NCBI RefSeq assembly: GCF_029227915.1
Contig: NC_079888.1
Span: 1,116,001-1,180,000 of the forward strand
Direction: 5' to 3'
Origin: Hydractinia symbiolongicarpus
Lineage: Eukaryota; Cnidaria; Hydrozoa; Anthoathecata; Hydractiniidae
Length of the DNA: 64,000 nucleotides
The notes under the pieces were generated by a model. That model made no database searches. It had not been told where the DNA came from and worked only from the letters and a program-made list of their open reading frames with translations. The position numbers were made by a program, and so were the translations under genes. Shown piece by piece: positions 48,727 to 61,600 of this stretch. Each line of letters opens with the position of its first letter. Within the stretch, counting starts at the first letter, position 1.

Positions 48727-49422
48727 AGCAATCATGTCAAATTAAAAAGAATGTCATTCCTTGGAGTCCAATTGGCTCATTTATCACATTTATCAGGTTA
48801 CAGTCCAGAATCAGTTCAACTAAGTCCCACAGTCAATCGGTTCACCGTTAAAAGCGATACAACTTAGTAATATCGAAACAAAATCACTAAATACATGTTG
48901 GTACGAATATGTGACGCAACCGTTGTAACTCAAACGGATTGACACCGTTAAAAAGACAATGAAAGGTAGTTTTTGAAACTGTCTCTATTTCTTCAGCGTG
49001 AACTAACGGATAGGATTGGTCCCACAGTAAAAAAATGACTTATTCATCGAAATTTTTAAATGAAGCGCTACCACAGCAATCATGTCAAATTAAAAAGAAT
49101 GTCATTCCTTGGAGTCCAATTGGCTCATTTATCACATTTATCAGGTTACAGTCCAGAATCAGTTCAACTAAGTCCCACAGTCAATCGGTTCACCGTTAAA
49201 AGCGATACAACTTAGTAATATCGAAACAAAATCACTAAATACATGTTGGTACGAATATGTGACGCAACCGTTGTAACTCAAACGGATTGACACCGTTAAA
49301 AAGACAATGAAAGGTAGTTTTTGAAACTGTCTCTATTTCTTCAGCGTGAACTAACGGATAGGATTGGTCCCACAGTAAAAAAATGACTTATTCATCGAAA
49401 TTTTTAAATGAAGCGCTACCAC
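48727..49422. repeat. Very recent 348-bp tandem duplication (two units)
   Basis: Unit 48,727-49,074 is followed by 49,075-49,422, and I saw no difference between them when reading them side by side. The unit is 348 bp, not 372, because the junction at 49,074 joins GCGCTACCACAG directly to CAATCATGTC and loses about 25 bp. The four bases CAGC occur at both parent break sites. This fits unequal exchange at a short match between misaligned monomers. It appears to be the youngest small-scale event in the window, unless it is an assembly error. Confidence 0.88.
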
Positions 49423-52400
49423 AGGGTCCAGTGTAATCGTTGAGTTCCGGCAATCATGTCGAGTTAAAAAGAATGTTATTTCTTGGAGCTCAATTGGCTC
49501 ATTTATCACATTTATAAGTTCACAGTCCAGAATCAGTTCAATTAAGTCCCACAGTCAATCGGTTCACCGTTAAAAGCGATACAACTAAGTAATATCGAAA
49601 CAAAATTACTAAATACATGTTGGTACGACTATGTGACGCAACCGTTGTAACTCAAACGGATTGACACCGTTAAAAAGACAATGAAATGCAGTTTTTGAAA
49701 CTGTCTCTATTTCTTCAGCGTGAACTAACAGCTAGGATTGGTCCCACAGTAAAAAATGACTTATTAATCTTAATTTTTAAATGAAGTGCTACCACAGCGC
49801 CCAGTGTAATCGCTGAGTTCCAGCAATCCTGTCAAATTAAGAAAAATGTCATTCCTTGGAGTCCATTTGTCTCATTTATCACATTTATCAGGTCACAGTC
49901 CAGAATCAGTTCAACTAAGTCCCACAGTCAATCCGTTCACCGTTAAAAGCGATACAACTTAGTAATATCGGAGCAAAAGCACTAAATACATGTTGGTACG
50001 AATATGTGAAGCAACCGTTTTAACTCAAACGGATTGACACCGTTAGAAAGTCAATGAAAGGTAGTTTTTGAAACTGTCTCTATTTCTTTAGCGCGAACGA
50101 ACGGATAGGATTGGTCCCACAGTAAAAAATGACTTATTTATCAAAATTTTTAAATGAAGCGCTACCACAGGGTCCAGTGTAATCGCTGAGTTCCGGGAAT
50201 CATGTCGAGTTAAAAAGAATATTATTTCTTGGAGCTCAATTGTCTCATTTATCACATTTATAAGTTCACAGTCCAGAATCAGTTCAATTAAGTCCCACAG
50301 TCAATCGTTTCACTTTTAAAAGCGATACAACTTAGTATTATCGGAAAAAATCGCTAAATACATGTTGGTACGAATATGTGAAGCAACTGTTATAACTCAA
50401 ACGGATTGACACCGTTAGAAAGTCAATGAATGGTAGTTTTTGAAACTGTCTCTATTTCTTCAGCGTGAACTAACGGATAGGATTGGTCCCACAGTAAAAA
50501 ATGACTTATTTATCAAAATTTTTAAATGAAGCGCTACCACAGGGTCCAGTGTAATCGCTGAGTTCCGGCAATCATGTCGAGTTAAAAAGAATTTTATTTC
50601 TTGGAGCTCAATTGGCTCATTTATCACATTTATAAGTTCACAGTCCGGAATCAGTTCAATTAAGTCCCACAGCCAATCGTTTCACTTTTAAAAGCGGTAC
50701 AACTTAGTAATATCGGAAAAAATCGCTAAATACATGTTGGTACGAATATGTGAAGCAACTGTTGTAACTCAAACGGATTGACACCGTTAGAAAGTCAATG
50801 AATGGTAGTTTTTGAAACTGTCTCTATTTCTTCAGCGTGAACTAACGGATAGGATTGGTCCCACAGTAAAAAATGACTTATTTATCGAAATTTTTAAATG
50901 AAGCGCTACCACAGGGTTCAGTGTAATCGCTGAGTTTCGGCAATCATGTCGAGTTAAAAAGAATGTTATTTCTTGGAGCTCAATTGGCTCATTTATAAAA
51001 TTTATAAGTTCACCGTCCAGAATCAGTTCAATTAAGTCCCACAGTCAATCGTTTCACTTTTAAAAGCGATACAACTTAGTAATATCGGAAAAAATCGCTA
51101 AATACATGTTGGTACGAATATGTGAAGCAACCGTTGTAACTCAAACGGATTGACACCGTTGGAAAGACAATGAAATGTAGTTTTTGAAACTGTGTCTATT
51201 TCTTCAGCGTGAACTAACGGCTAGGATTGGTCCCACAGTAAAAAATGACTTATTAATCTTAATTTTTAAATGAAGCGCTACCACACCGCCCAGTGTAATC
51301 GCTGAGTTCCAGCAATCCTTTCAAATTAAGAAGAATGTCATTCCTTGAAGACCAATTGGCTCATTTATCACATTTATCAGGTCACAGTCCAGAATCAGTT
51401 CAACTAAGTCCCACAGTCAATCCGTTCACCGTTAAAAGCGATACAACTTAGTAATATCGGAGCAAAAGCACTAAATACATGTTGGTACGAATATGTGAAG
51501 CAACCGTTTTAACTCAAACGGATTGACACCGTTAGAAAGTCAATGAAAGGTAGTTTTTGAAACTGTCTCTATTTCTTTAGCGCGAACGAACGGATAGGAT
51601 TGGTCCCACAGTAAAAAATGACTTATTTATCAAAATTTTTAAATGAAGCGCTACCACAGGGTCCAGTGTAATCGCTGAGTTCCGGGAATCATGTCGAGTT
51701 AAAAAGAATGTTATTTCTTGGAGCTCAATTGTCTCATTTATCACATTTATAAGTTCACAGTCCAGAATCAGTTCAATTAAGTCCCACAGTCAATCGTTTC
51801 ACTTTTAAAAGCGATACAACTTAGTATTATCGGAAAAAATCGCTAAATACATGTTGGTACGAATATGTGAAGCAACTGTTGTAACTCAAACGGATTGACA
51901 CCGTTAGAAAGTCAATGAATGGTAGTTTTTGAAACTGTCTCTATTTCTTCAGCGTGAACTAACGGATAGGATTGGTCCCACAGTAAAAAATGACTTATTT
52001 ATCAAAATTTTTAAATGAAGCGCTACCACAGGGTCCAGTGTAATCGCTGAGTTCCGGCAATCATGTCGAGTTAAAAAGAATTTTATTTCTTGGAGCTCAA
52101 TTGGCTCATTTATCACATTTATAAGTTCACAGTCCGGAATCAGTTCAATTAAGTCCCACAGCCAATCGTTTCACTTTTAAAAGCGGTACAACTTAGTAAT
52201 ATCGGAAAAAATCGCTAAATACATGTTGGTACGAATATGTGAAGCAACTGTTGTAACTCAAACGGATTGACACCGTTAGAAAGTCAATGAATGGTAGTTT
52301 TTGAAACTGTCTCTATTTCTTCAGCGTGAACTAACGGATAGGATTGGTCCCACAGTAAAAAATGACTTATTTATCGAAATTTTTAAATGAAGCGCTACCA

Positions 52401-53650
52401 CAGGGTTCAGTGTAATCGCTGAGTTTCGGCAATCATGTCGAGTTAAAAAGAATGTTATTTCTTGGAGCTCAATTGGCTCATTTATAACATTTATAAGTTC
52501 ACAGTCCAGAATCAGTTCAATTAAGTCCCACAGTCAATCGTTTCACTTTTAAAAGCGATACAACTTAGTATTATCGGAAAAAATCGCTAAATACATGTTG
52601 GTACGAATATGTGAAGCAACTGTTGTAACTCAAACGGATTGACACCGTTAGAAAGTCAATGAATGGTAGTTTTTGAAACTGTCTCTATTTCTTCAGCGTG
52701 AACTAACGGATAGGATTGGTCCCACAGTAAAAAATGACTTATTTATCAAAATTTTTAAATGAAGCGCTACCACAGGGTCCAGTGTAATCGCTGAGTTCCG
52801 GCAATCATGTCGAGTTAAAAAGAATTTTATTTCTTGGAGCTCAATTGGCTCATTTATCACATTTATAAGTTCACAGTCCGGAATCAGTTCAATTAAGTCC
52901 CACAGCCAATCGTTTCACTTTTAAAAGCGGTACAACTTAGTAATATCGGAAAAAATCGCTAAATACATGTTGGTACGAATATGTGAAGCAACTGTTGTAA
53001 CTCAAACGGATTGACACCGTTAGAAAGTCAATGAATGGTAGTTTTTGAAACTGTCTCTATTTCTTCAGCGTGAACTAACGGATAGGATTGGTCCCACAGT
53101 AAAAAATGACTTATTTATCGAAATTTTTAAATGAAGCGCTACCACAGGGTTCAGTGTAATCGCTGAGTTTCGGCAATCATGTCGAGTTAAAAAGAATGTT
53201 ATTTCTTGGAGCTCAATTGGCTCATTTATAACATTTATAAGTTCACCGTCCAGAATCAGTTCAATTAAGTCCCACAGTCAATCGTTTCACTTTTAAAAGC
53301 GATACAACTTAGTAATATCGGAAAAAATCGCTAAATACATGTTGGTACGAATATGTGAAGCAACCGTTGTAACTCAAACGGATTGACACCGTTGGTAAGA
53401 CAATGAAATGTAGTTTTTGAAACTGTGTCTATTTCTTCAGCGTGAACTAACGGCTAGGATTGGTCCCACAGTAAAAAATGACTTATTAATCTTAATTTTT
53501 AAATGAAGCGCTACCACACCGCCCAGTGTAATCGCTGAGTTCCAGCAATCCTTTCAAATTAAGAAGAATGTCATTCCTTGAAGTCCAATTGGCTCATTTA
53601 TCACATTTATCAGGTCACAGTCCAGAATCAGTTCAACTAAGTCCCACAGT
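49423..53650. repeat. Four-monomer repeat (1,489 bp) with a nested two-monomer repeat (744 bp)
   Basis: The units at 50,239, 50,611 and 50,983 match 51,728, 52,100 and 52,472 at 1,489 bp. Within the second copy the dimer 52,100-52,843 is repeated at 52,844-53,587, a shift of 744 bp. Dimer markers are GAATTTTATTTC, AGTCCGGAATC, CACAGCCAATCG and AAAGCGGTACAAC in one half, and GGGTTCAGTG, GAGTTTCGGC and TTTATAACATTT in the other. CACCGTCCAG marks only the last dimer copy (53,216) and 50,983, so the inner dimer was inserted into a pre-existing order. Confidence 0.88.
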
Positions 53651-56600
53651 CAATCCGTTCACCGTTAAAAGCGATACAACTTAGTAATATCGGAGCAAAA
53701 GCACTAAATACATGTTGGTACGAATATGTGAAGCAACCGTTGTAACTCAAACGGATTGGCACCGTTAGAAAGTCAATGAAAGGTAGTTTTTGAAACTGTC
53801 TCTATTTCTTTAGCGGGAAATAACGGATAGGATTGGTCCCACAGTAAAAAATGACTTATTTATCGAAATTTTCAAATGAAGCGCTACTACAGGGTCCAGT
53901 GTAATCGCTGAGTTCTGGGAATCATGTCGAGTTAAAAAGAATGTTATTTCTTGGAGTCCAATTGGCTCATTTATCACATTTATAAGATCACAGTCCAGAA
54001 TCAGTTTAATTAAGTCCCAAAGTCAATCGTTTCACTGTTAAAAGCGATACAACTTAGTAATATCGGAGCAAAAGCACTAAATACATGTAGGTACGAATAT
54101 GTGAAGCAACCGTTGTAACTCAAACGGATTGACACCGTTAGAAAGACAATGAAATGTAGTTTTTGAAACTGTCTCTATTTCTTCAGCGTGAACTAACGGA
54201 TAGGATTGGTCCCACAATAAAAAATGACTTATTTATCGAAATTTTTAAATGAAGCGCTACCACAGGGTCCAGTGTAATCGCTGAGTTCTGGGAATTATGT
54301 CAAGTTAAAAAGAATGTTATTTCTTGGAGTCCAATTGGCTCATTTATCACATTTATCAGGTCACAGTCCAGAATCAGTTCAACTAAGTCCCACAGTCAAT
54401 CCGTTCACCGTTAAAAACGATACAACTTAGTAATATCGGAGCAAAAGCACTAAATACATGTTGGTACGAATATGTGAAGCAACCGTTTTAACTCAAACGG
54501 ATTGACACCGTTAGAAAGTCAATGAAAGGTAGTTTTAGAAACTGTCTCTATTTCTTTAGCGGGAACTAACAGATAGGATTGGTCCCACAGTAAAAAATGA
54601 CTTATTTATCGAAATTTTTAAATGAAGCGCTACCACAGGGTCCAGTGTAATCGCTGAGTTCCGGCAATCATGTCGAGTTAAAAAGAATGTTATTTCTTGG
54701 AGCTCAATTGGCTCATTTATCACATTTATAAGTTCACAGTCCAGAATCAGTTCAAATAAGTCCCACAATCAATCGTTTCACTTTTAAAAGCGATACAACT
54801 TAGTATTATCGGAAAAAATCGCTAAATACATGTTGGTACGAATATGTGACGCAACCGTTGTAACTCAAACGGATTGACACCGTTAAAAAGACAATGAAAG
54901 GTAGTTTTTGAAACTGTCTCTATTTCTTCAGCGTGAACTAACGGATAGGATTGGTCCCACAGTAAAAAAATGACTTTTCATCGAAATTTTTAAATGAAGC
55001 GCTACCACAGGGTCCAGTGTAATCGTTGAGTTCCGGCAATCATGTCGAGTTAAAAAGAATGTTATTTCTTGGAGCTCAATTGGCTCATTTATCACATTTA
55101 TAAGTTCACAGTCCAGAATCAGTTCAATTAAGTCCCACAGTCAATCGGTTCACCGTTAAAAGCGATACAACTAAGTAATATCGAAACAAAATTACTAAAT
55201 ACATGTTGGTACGAATATGTGACGCAACCGTTGTAACTCAAACGGATTAACACCGTTAAAAAGACAATGAAATGTAGTTTTTGAAACTGTCTCTATTTCT
55301 TCAGCGTGAACTAACAGCTAGGATTGGTCCCACAGTAAAAAATGACTTATTAATCTTAATTTTTAAATGAAGTGCTACCACAGCGCCCAGTGTAATCGCT
55401 GAGTTCCAGCAATCCTGTCAAATTAAGAAGAATGTCATTCCTTGGAGTCCATTTGTCTCATTTATCACATTTATCAGGTCACAGTCCAGAATCAGTTCAA
55501 CTAAGTCCCACAGTCAATCCGTTCACCGTTAAAAGCGATACAACTTAGTAATATCGGAGCAAAAGCACTAAATACATGTTGGTACGAATATGTGAAGCAA
55601 CCGTTGTAACTCAAACGGATTGGCACCGTTAGAAAGTCAATGAAAGGTAGTTTTTGAAACTGTCTCTATTTCTTTAGCGGGAAATAACGGATAGGATTGG
55701 TCCCACAGTAAAAAATGACTTATTTATCGAAATTTTCAAATGAAGCGCTACTACAGGGTCCAGTGTAATCGCTGAGTTCTGGGAATCATGTCGAGTTAAA
55801 AAGAATGTTATTTCTTGGAGTCCAATTGGCTCATTTATCACATTTATAAGATCACAGTCCAGAATCAGTTTAATTAAGTCCCAAAGTCAATCGTTTCACT
55901 GTTAAAAGCGATACAACTTAGTAATATCGGAGCAAAAGCACTAAATACATGTAGGTACGAATATGTGAAGCAACCGTTGTAACTCAAACGGATTGACACC
56001 GTTAGAAAGACAATGAAATGTAGTTTTTGAAACTGTCTCTATTTCTTCAGCGTGAACTAACGGATAGGATTGGTCCCACAATAAAAAATGACTTATTTAT
56101 CGAAATTTTTAAATGAAGCGCTACCACAGGGTCCAGTGTAATCGCTGAGTTCTGGGAATTATGTCAAGTTAAAAAGAATGTTATTTCTTGGAGTCCAATT
56201 GGCTCATTTATCACATTTATCAGGTCACAGTCCAGAATCAGTTCAACTAAGTCCCACAGCCAATCCGTTCACCGTTAAAAACGATACAACTTAGTAATAT
56301 CGGAGCAAAAGCACTAAATACATGTTGGTACGAATATGTGAAGCAACCGTTTTAACTCAAACGGATTGACACCGTTAGAAAGTCAATGAAAGGTAGTTTT
56401 AGAAACTGTCTCTATTTCTTTAGCGGGAACTAACAGATAGGATTGGTCCCACAGTAAAAAATGACTTATTTATCGAAATTTTTAAATGAAGCGCTACCAC
56501 AGGGTCCAGTGTAATCTCTGAGTTCCGGCAATCATGTCGAGTTAAAAAGAATGTTATTTCTTGGAGCTCAATTGGCTCATTTATCACATTTATAAGTTCA

Positions 56601-58689
56601 CAGTCCAGAATCAGTTCAAATAAGTCCCACAATCAATCGTTTCACTTTTAAAAGCGATACAACTTAGTATTATCGGAAAAAATCGCTAAATACATGTTGG
56701 TACGAATATGTGACGCAACCGTTGTAACTCAAACGGATTGACACCGTTAAAAAGACAATGAAAGGTAGTTTTTGAAACTGTCTCTATTTCTTCAGCGTGA
56801 ACTAACGGATAGGATTGGTCCCACAGTAAAAAAATGACTTTTCATCGAAATTTTTAAATGAAGCGCTACCACAGGGTCCAGTGTAATCGTTGAGTTCCGG
56901 CAATCATGTCGAGTTAAAAAGAATGTTATTTCTTGGAGCTCAATTGGCTCATTTATCACATTTATAAGTTCACAGTCCAGAATCAGTTCAATTAAGTCCC
57001 ACAGTCAATCGGTTCACCGTTAAAAGCGATACAACTAAGTAATATCGAAACAAAATTACTAAATACATGTTGGTACGAATATGTGACGCAACCGTTGTAA
57101 CTCAAACGGATTGACACCGTTAAAAAGACAATGAAATGTAGTTTTTGAAACTGTCTCTATTTCTTCAGCGTGAACTAACAGCTAGGATTGGTCCCACAGT
57201 AAAAAATGACTTATTAATCTTAATTTTTAAATGAAGCGCTACCACAGGGTCCAGTGTAATCGCTGAGTTCTGGGAATTATGTCAAGTTAAAAAGAATGTT
57301 ATTTCTTGGAGTCCAATTGGCTCATTTATCACATTTATCAGGTCACAGTCCAGAATCAGTTCAACTAAGTCCCACAGTCAATCCGTTCACCGTTAAAAAC
57401 GATACAACTTAGTAATATCGGAGCAAAAGCACTAAATACATGTTGGTACGAATATGTGAAGCAACCGTTTTAACTCAAACGGATTGACACCGTTAGAAAG
57501 TCAATGAAAGGTAGTTTTAGAAACTGTCTCTATTTCTTTAGCGGGAACTAACAGATAGGATTGGTCCCACAGTAAAAAATGGCTTATTTATCGAAATTTT
57601 TAAATGAAGCGCTACCACAGGGTCCAGTGTAATCGCTGAGTTCCGGCAATCATGTCGAGTTAAAAAGAATGTTATTTCTTGGAGCTCAATTGGCTCATTT
57701 ATCACATTTATAAGTTCACAGTCCAGAATCAGTTCAAATAAGTCCCACAATCAATCGTTTCACTTTTAAAAGCGATACAACTTAGTATTATCGGAAAAAA
57801 TCGCTAAATACATGTTGGTACGAATATGTGACGCAACCGTTGTAACTCAAACGGATTGACACCGTTAAAAAGACAATGAAAGGTAGTTTTTGAAACTGTC
57901 TCTATTTCTTCAGCGTGAACTAACGGATAGGATTGGTCCCACAGTAAAAAAATGACTTTTCATCGAAATTTTTAAATGAAGCGCTACCACAGGGTCCAGT
58001 GTAATCGTTGAGTTCCGGCAATCATGTCGAGTTAAAAAGAATGTTATTTCTTGGAGCTCAATTGGCTCATTTATCACATTTATAAGTTCACAGTCCAGAA
58101 TCAGTTCAATTAAGTCCCACAGTCAATCGGTTCACCGTTAAAAGCGATACAACTAAGTAATATCGAAACAAAATTACTAAATACATGTTGGTACGAATAT
58201 GTGACGCAACCGTTGTAACTCAAACGGATTGACACCGTTAAAAAGACAATGAAATGTAGTTTTTGAAACTGTCTCTATTTCTTCAGCGTGAACTAACAGC
58301 TAGGATTGGTCCCACAGTAAAAAATGACTTTTTAATCTTAATTTTTAAATGAAGTGCTACCACAGCGCCCAGTGTAATCGCTGAGTTCCAGCAATCCTGT
58401 CAAATTAAGAAGAATGTCATTCCTTGGAGTCCATTTGTCTCATTTATCACATTTATCAGGTCACAGTCCAGAATCAGTTCAACTAAGTCCCACAGTCAAT
58501 CCGTTCACCGTTAAAAGCGATACAACTTAGTAATATCGGAGCAAAGGCACTAAATACATGTTGGTACGAATATGTGAAGCAACCGTTTTAACTCAAACGG
58601 ATTGACACCGTTAGAAAGTCAATGAAAGGTAGTTTTTGAAACTGTCTCTATTTCTTTAGCGGGAACGAACGGATAGGATTGGTCCCACA
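53651..58689. repeat. Five-monomer repeat (1,864 bp) followed by a three-monomer partial copy (1,118 bp)
   Basis: 53,961, 54,334, 54,707 and 55,079 pair with 55,825, 56,198, 56,571 and 56,943 at 1,864 bp. 56,198, 56,571 and 56,943 then pair with 57,316, 57,689 and 58,061 at 1,118 bp. Markers are GGATTGGCACCG, GAATTATGTCAAG, GTAGTTTTAGAAACTG, GGGAACTAACAGATAGG, ATGACTTTTCATCG and CAACTAAGTAATATCG. A junction near 57,230-57,270 skips two monomers of the five. Copies are nearly identical by eye. Confidence 0.9.
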
Positions 58690-61600
58690 GTAAAAAATGA
58701 CTTATTTATCGAAATTTTTAAATGAAGCGCTACCACAGGGTCCAGTGTAATCGCTGAGTTCCGGGAATCATGTCGAGTTAAAAAGAATGTTATTTCTTGG
58801 AGCTCAATTGTCTCATTTATCATATTTATAAGTTCACAGTCCAGAATCAGCTCAATTAAGTCCCACAGTCAATCGTTTCACTTTTAAAAGCGATACAACT
58901 TAGTATTATCGGAAAAAATCGCTAAATACATGTTGGTACGAATATGTGAAGCAACTGTTGTAACTCAAACGGATTGACACCGTTAGAAAGTCAATGAATG
59001 GTAGTTTTTGAAACTGTCTCTATTTCTTCAGCGTGAACTAACGGATAGGATTGGTCCCACAGTAAAAAATGACTTATTTATCGAAATTTTTAAATGAAGC
59101 GCTACCACAGGGTCCAGTGTAATCGCTGAGTTCCGGCAATCATGTCGAGTTAAAAAGAATTTTATTTCTTGGAGCTCAATTGGCTCAGTTATCACATTTA
59201 TAAGTTCACAGTCCGGAATCAGTTCAATTAAGTCCCACAGCCAATCGTTTCACTTTTAAAAGCGGTACAACTTAGTAATATCGGAAAAAATCGCTAAATA
59301 CATGTTGGTACGAATATGTGAAGCAACTGTTGTAACTCAAACGGATTGACACCGTTAGAAAGTCAATGAATGGTAGTTTTTGAAACTGTCTCTATTTCTT
59401 TAGCGTGAACTAACGGATAGGATTGGTCCCACAGTAAAAAATGACTTATTTATCGAAATTTTTAAATGAAGCGCTACCACAGGGTTCAGTGTAATCGCTG
59501 AGTTTCGGCAATCATGTCGAGTTAAAAAGAATGTTATTTCTTGGAGCTCAATTGGCTCATTTATAACATTTATAAGTTCACCGTCCAGAATCAGTTCAAT
59601 TAAGTCCCACAGTCAATCGTTTCACTTTTAAAAGCGATACAACTTAGTAATATCGGAAAAAATCGCTAAATACATGTTGGTACGAATATGTGAAGCAACC
59701 GTTGTAACTCAAACGGATTGAGACGGTTGGAAAGACAATGAAATGTAGTTTTTGAAACTGTCTCTATTTCTTCAGCGTGAACTAACGGCTAGGATTGGTC
59801 CCACAGTAAAAAATGACTTATTAATCTTAATTTTTAAATGAAGCGCTACCACACCGCCCAGTGTAATCGCTGAGTTCCAGCAATCCTTTCAAATTAAGAA
59901 GAATGTCATTCCTTGAAGTGCAATTGGCTCATTTATCACATTTATCAGGTCACAGTCCAGAATCAGTTCAACTAAGTCCCACAGTCAATCCGTTCACCGT
60001 TAAAAGCGATACAACTTAGTAATATCGGAGCAAAAGCACTAAATACATGTTGGTACGAATATGTGAAGCAACCGTTGTAACTCAAACGGATTGGCACCGT
60101 TAGAAAGTCAATGAAAGGTACTTTTTGAAACTGTCTCTATTTCTTTAGCGGGAAATAACGGATAGGATTGGTCCCACAGTAAAAAATGACTTATTTATCG
60201 AAATTTTCAATTGAAGCGCTACCACAGGGTCCAGTGTAATCGCTGAGTTCTGGGAATCATGTCGAGTTAAAAAAATTTTTATTTCTTGGAGTCCAATTGG
60301 CTCATTTATCACATTTATAAGATCACAGTCCAGAATCAGTTTAATTAAGTCCCAAAGTCAATCGTTTCACTGTTAAAAGCGATACAACTTAGTAATATCG
60401 GAGCAAAAGCACTAAATACATGTAGGTACGAATATGTGAAGCAACCGTTGTAACTCAAACGGATTGACACCGTTAGAAAGTCAATGAAAGGTAGTTTTAG
60501 AAACTGTCTCTATTTCTTTAGCGGGAACTAACGGATAGGATTGGTCCCACAATAAAAAATGACTTATTTATCGAAATTTTTAAATGAAGCGCTACCACAG
60601 GGTCCAGTGTAATCGCTGAGTTCCGGCAATCATGTCGAGTTAAAAAGAATGTTATTTCTTGGAGCTCAATTGGCTCATTTATCACATTTATAAGTTCACA
60701 GTCCAGAATCAGTTCAATTAAGTCCCACAGTCAATCGTTTCACTTTTAAAAGCGATACAACTTAGTATAATCGGAAAAAATCGCTAAATACATGTTGGTA
60801 CGAATATGTGAAGCCACTGTTGTAACTCAAACGGATTGACACCGTTAGAAAGTCAATGAATGGTAGTTTTTGAAACTGTCTCTATTTTTTCAGCGTGAAC
60901 TAACGGATAGGATTGGTCCCACAGTAAAAAATGACTTATTTATCGAAATTTTTAAATGAAGCGCTACCACAGGGTCCAGTGTAATCGCTGAGTTCCGGCA
61001 ATCATGTCGAGTTAAAAAGAATTTTATTTCTTGGAGCTCAATTGGCTCATTTATCACATTTATAAGTTCACAGTCCGGAATCAGTTCAATTAAGTCCCAC
61101 AGCCAATCGTTTCACTTTTAAAAGCGGTACAACTTAGTAATATCGGAAAAAATCGCTAAATACATGTTGGTACGAATATGTGAAGCAACTGTTGTAACTC
61201 AAACGGATTGACACCGTTAGAAAGTCAATGAATGGTAGTTTTTGAAACTGTCTCTATTTCTTCAGCGTGAACTAACGGATAGGATTGGTCCCACAGTAAA
61301 AAATGACTTATTTATCGAAATTTTTAAATGAAGCGCTACCACAGGGTTCAGTGTAATCGCTGAGTTTCGGCAATCATGTCGAGTTAAAAAGAATGTTATT
61401 TCTTGGAGCTCAATTAGCTCATTTATAACATTTATAAGTTCACCGTCCAGAATCAGTTCAATTAAGTCCCACAGTCAATTGTTTCACTTTTAAAAGCGAT
61501 ACAACTTAGTAATATCGGAAAAAATCGCTAAATACATGTTGGTACGAATATGTGAAGCAACCGTTGTAACTCAAACGGATTGACACCGTTGGAAAGACAA

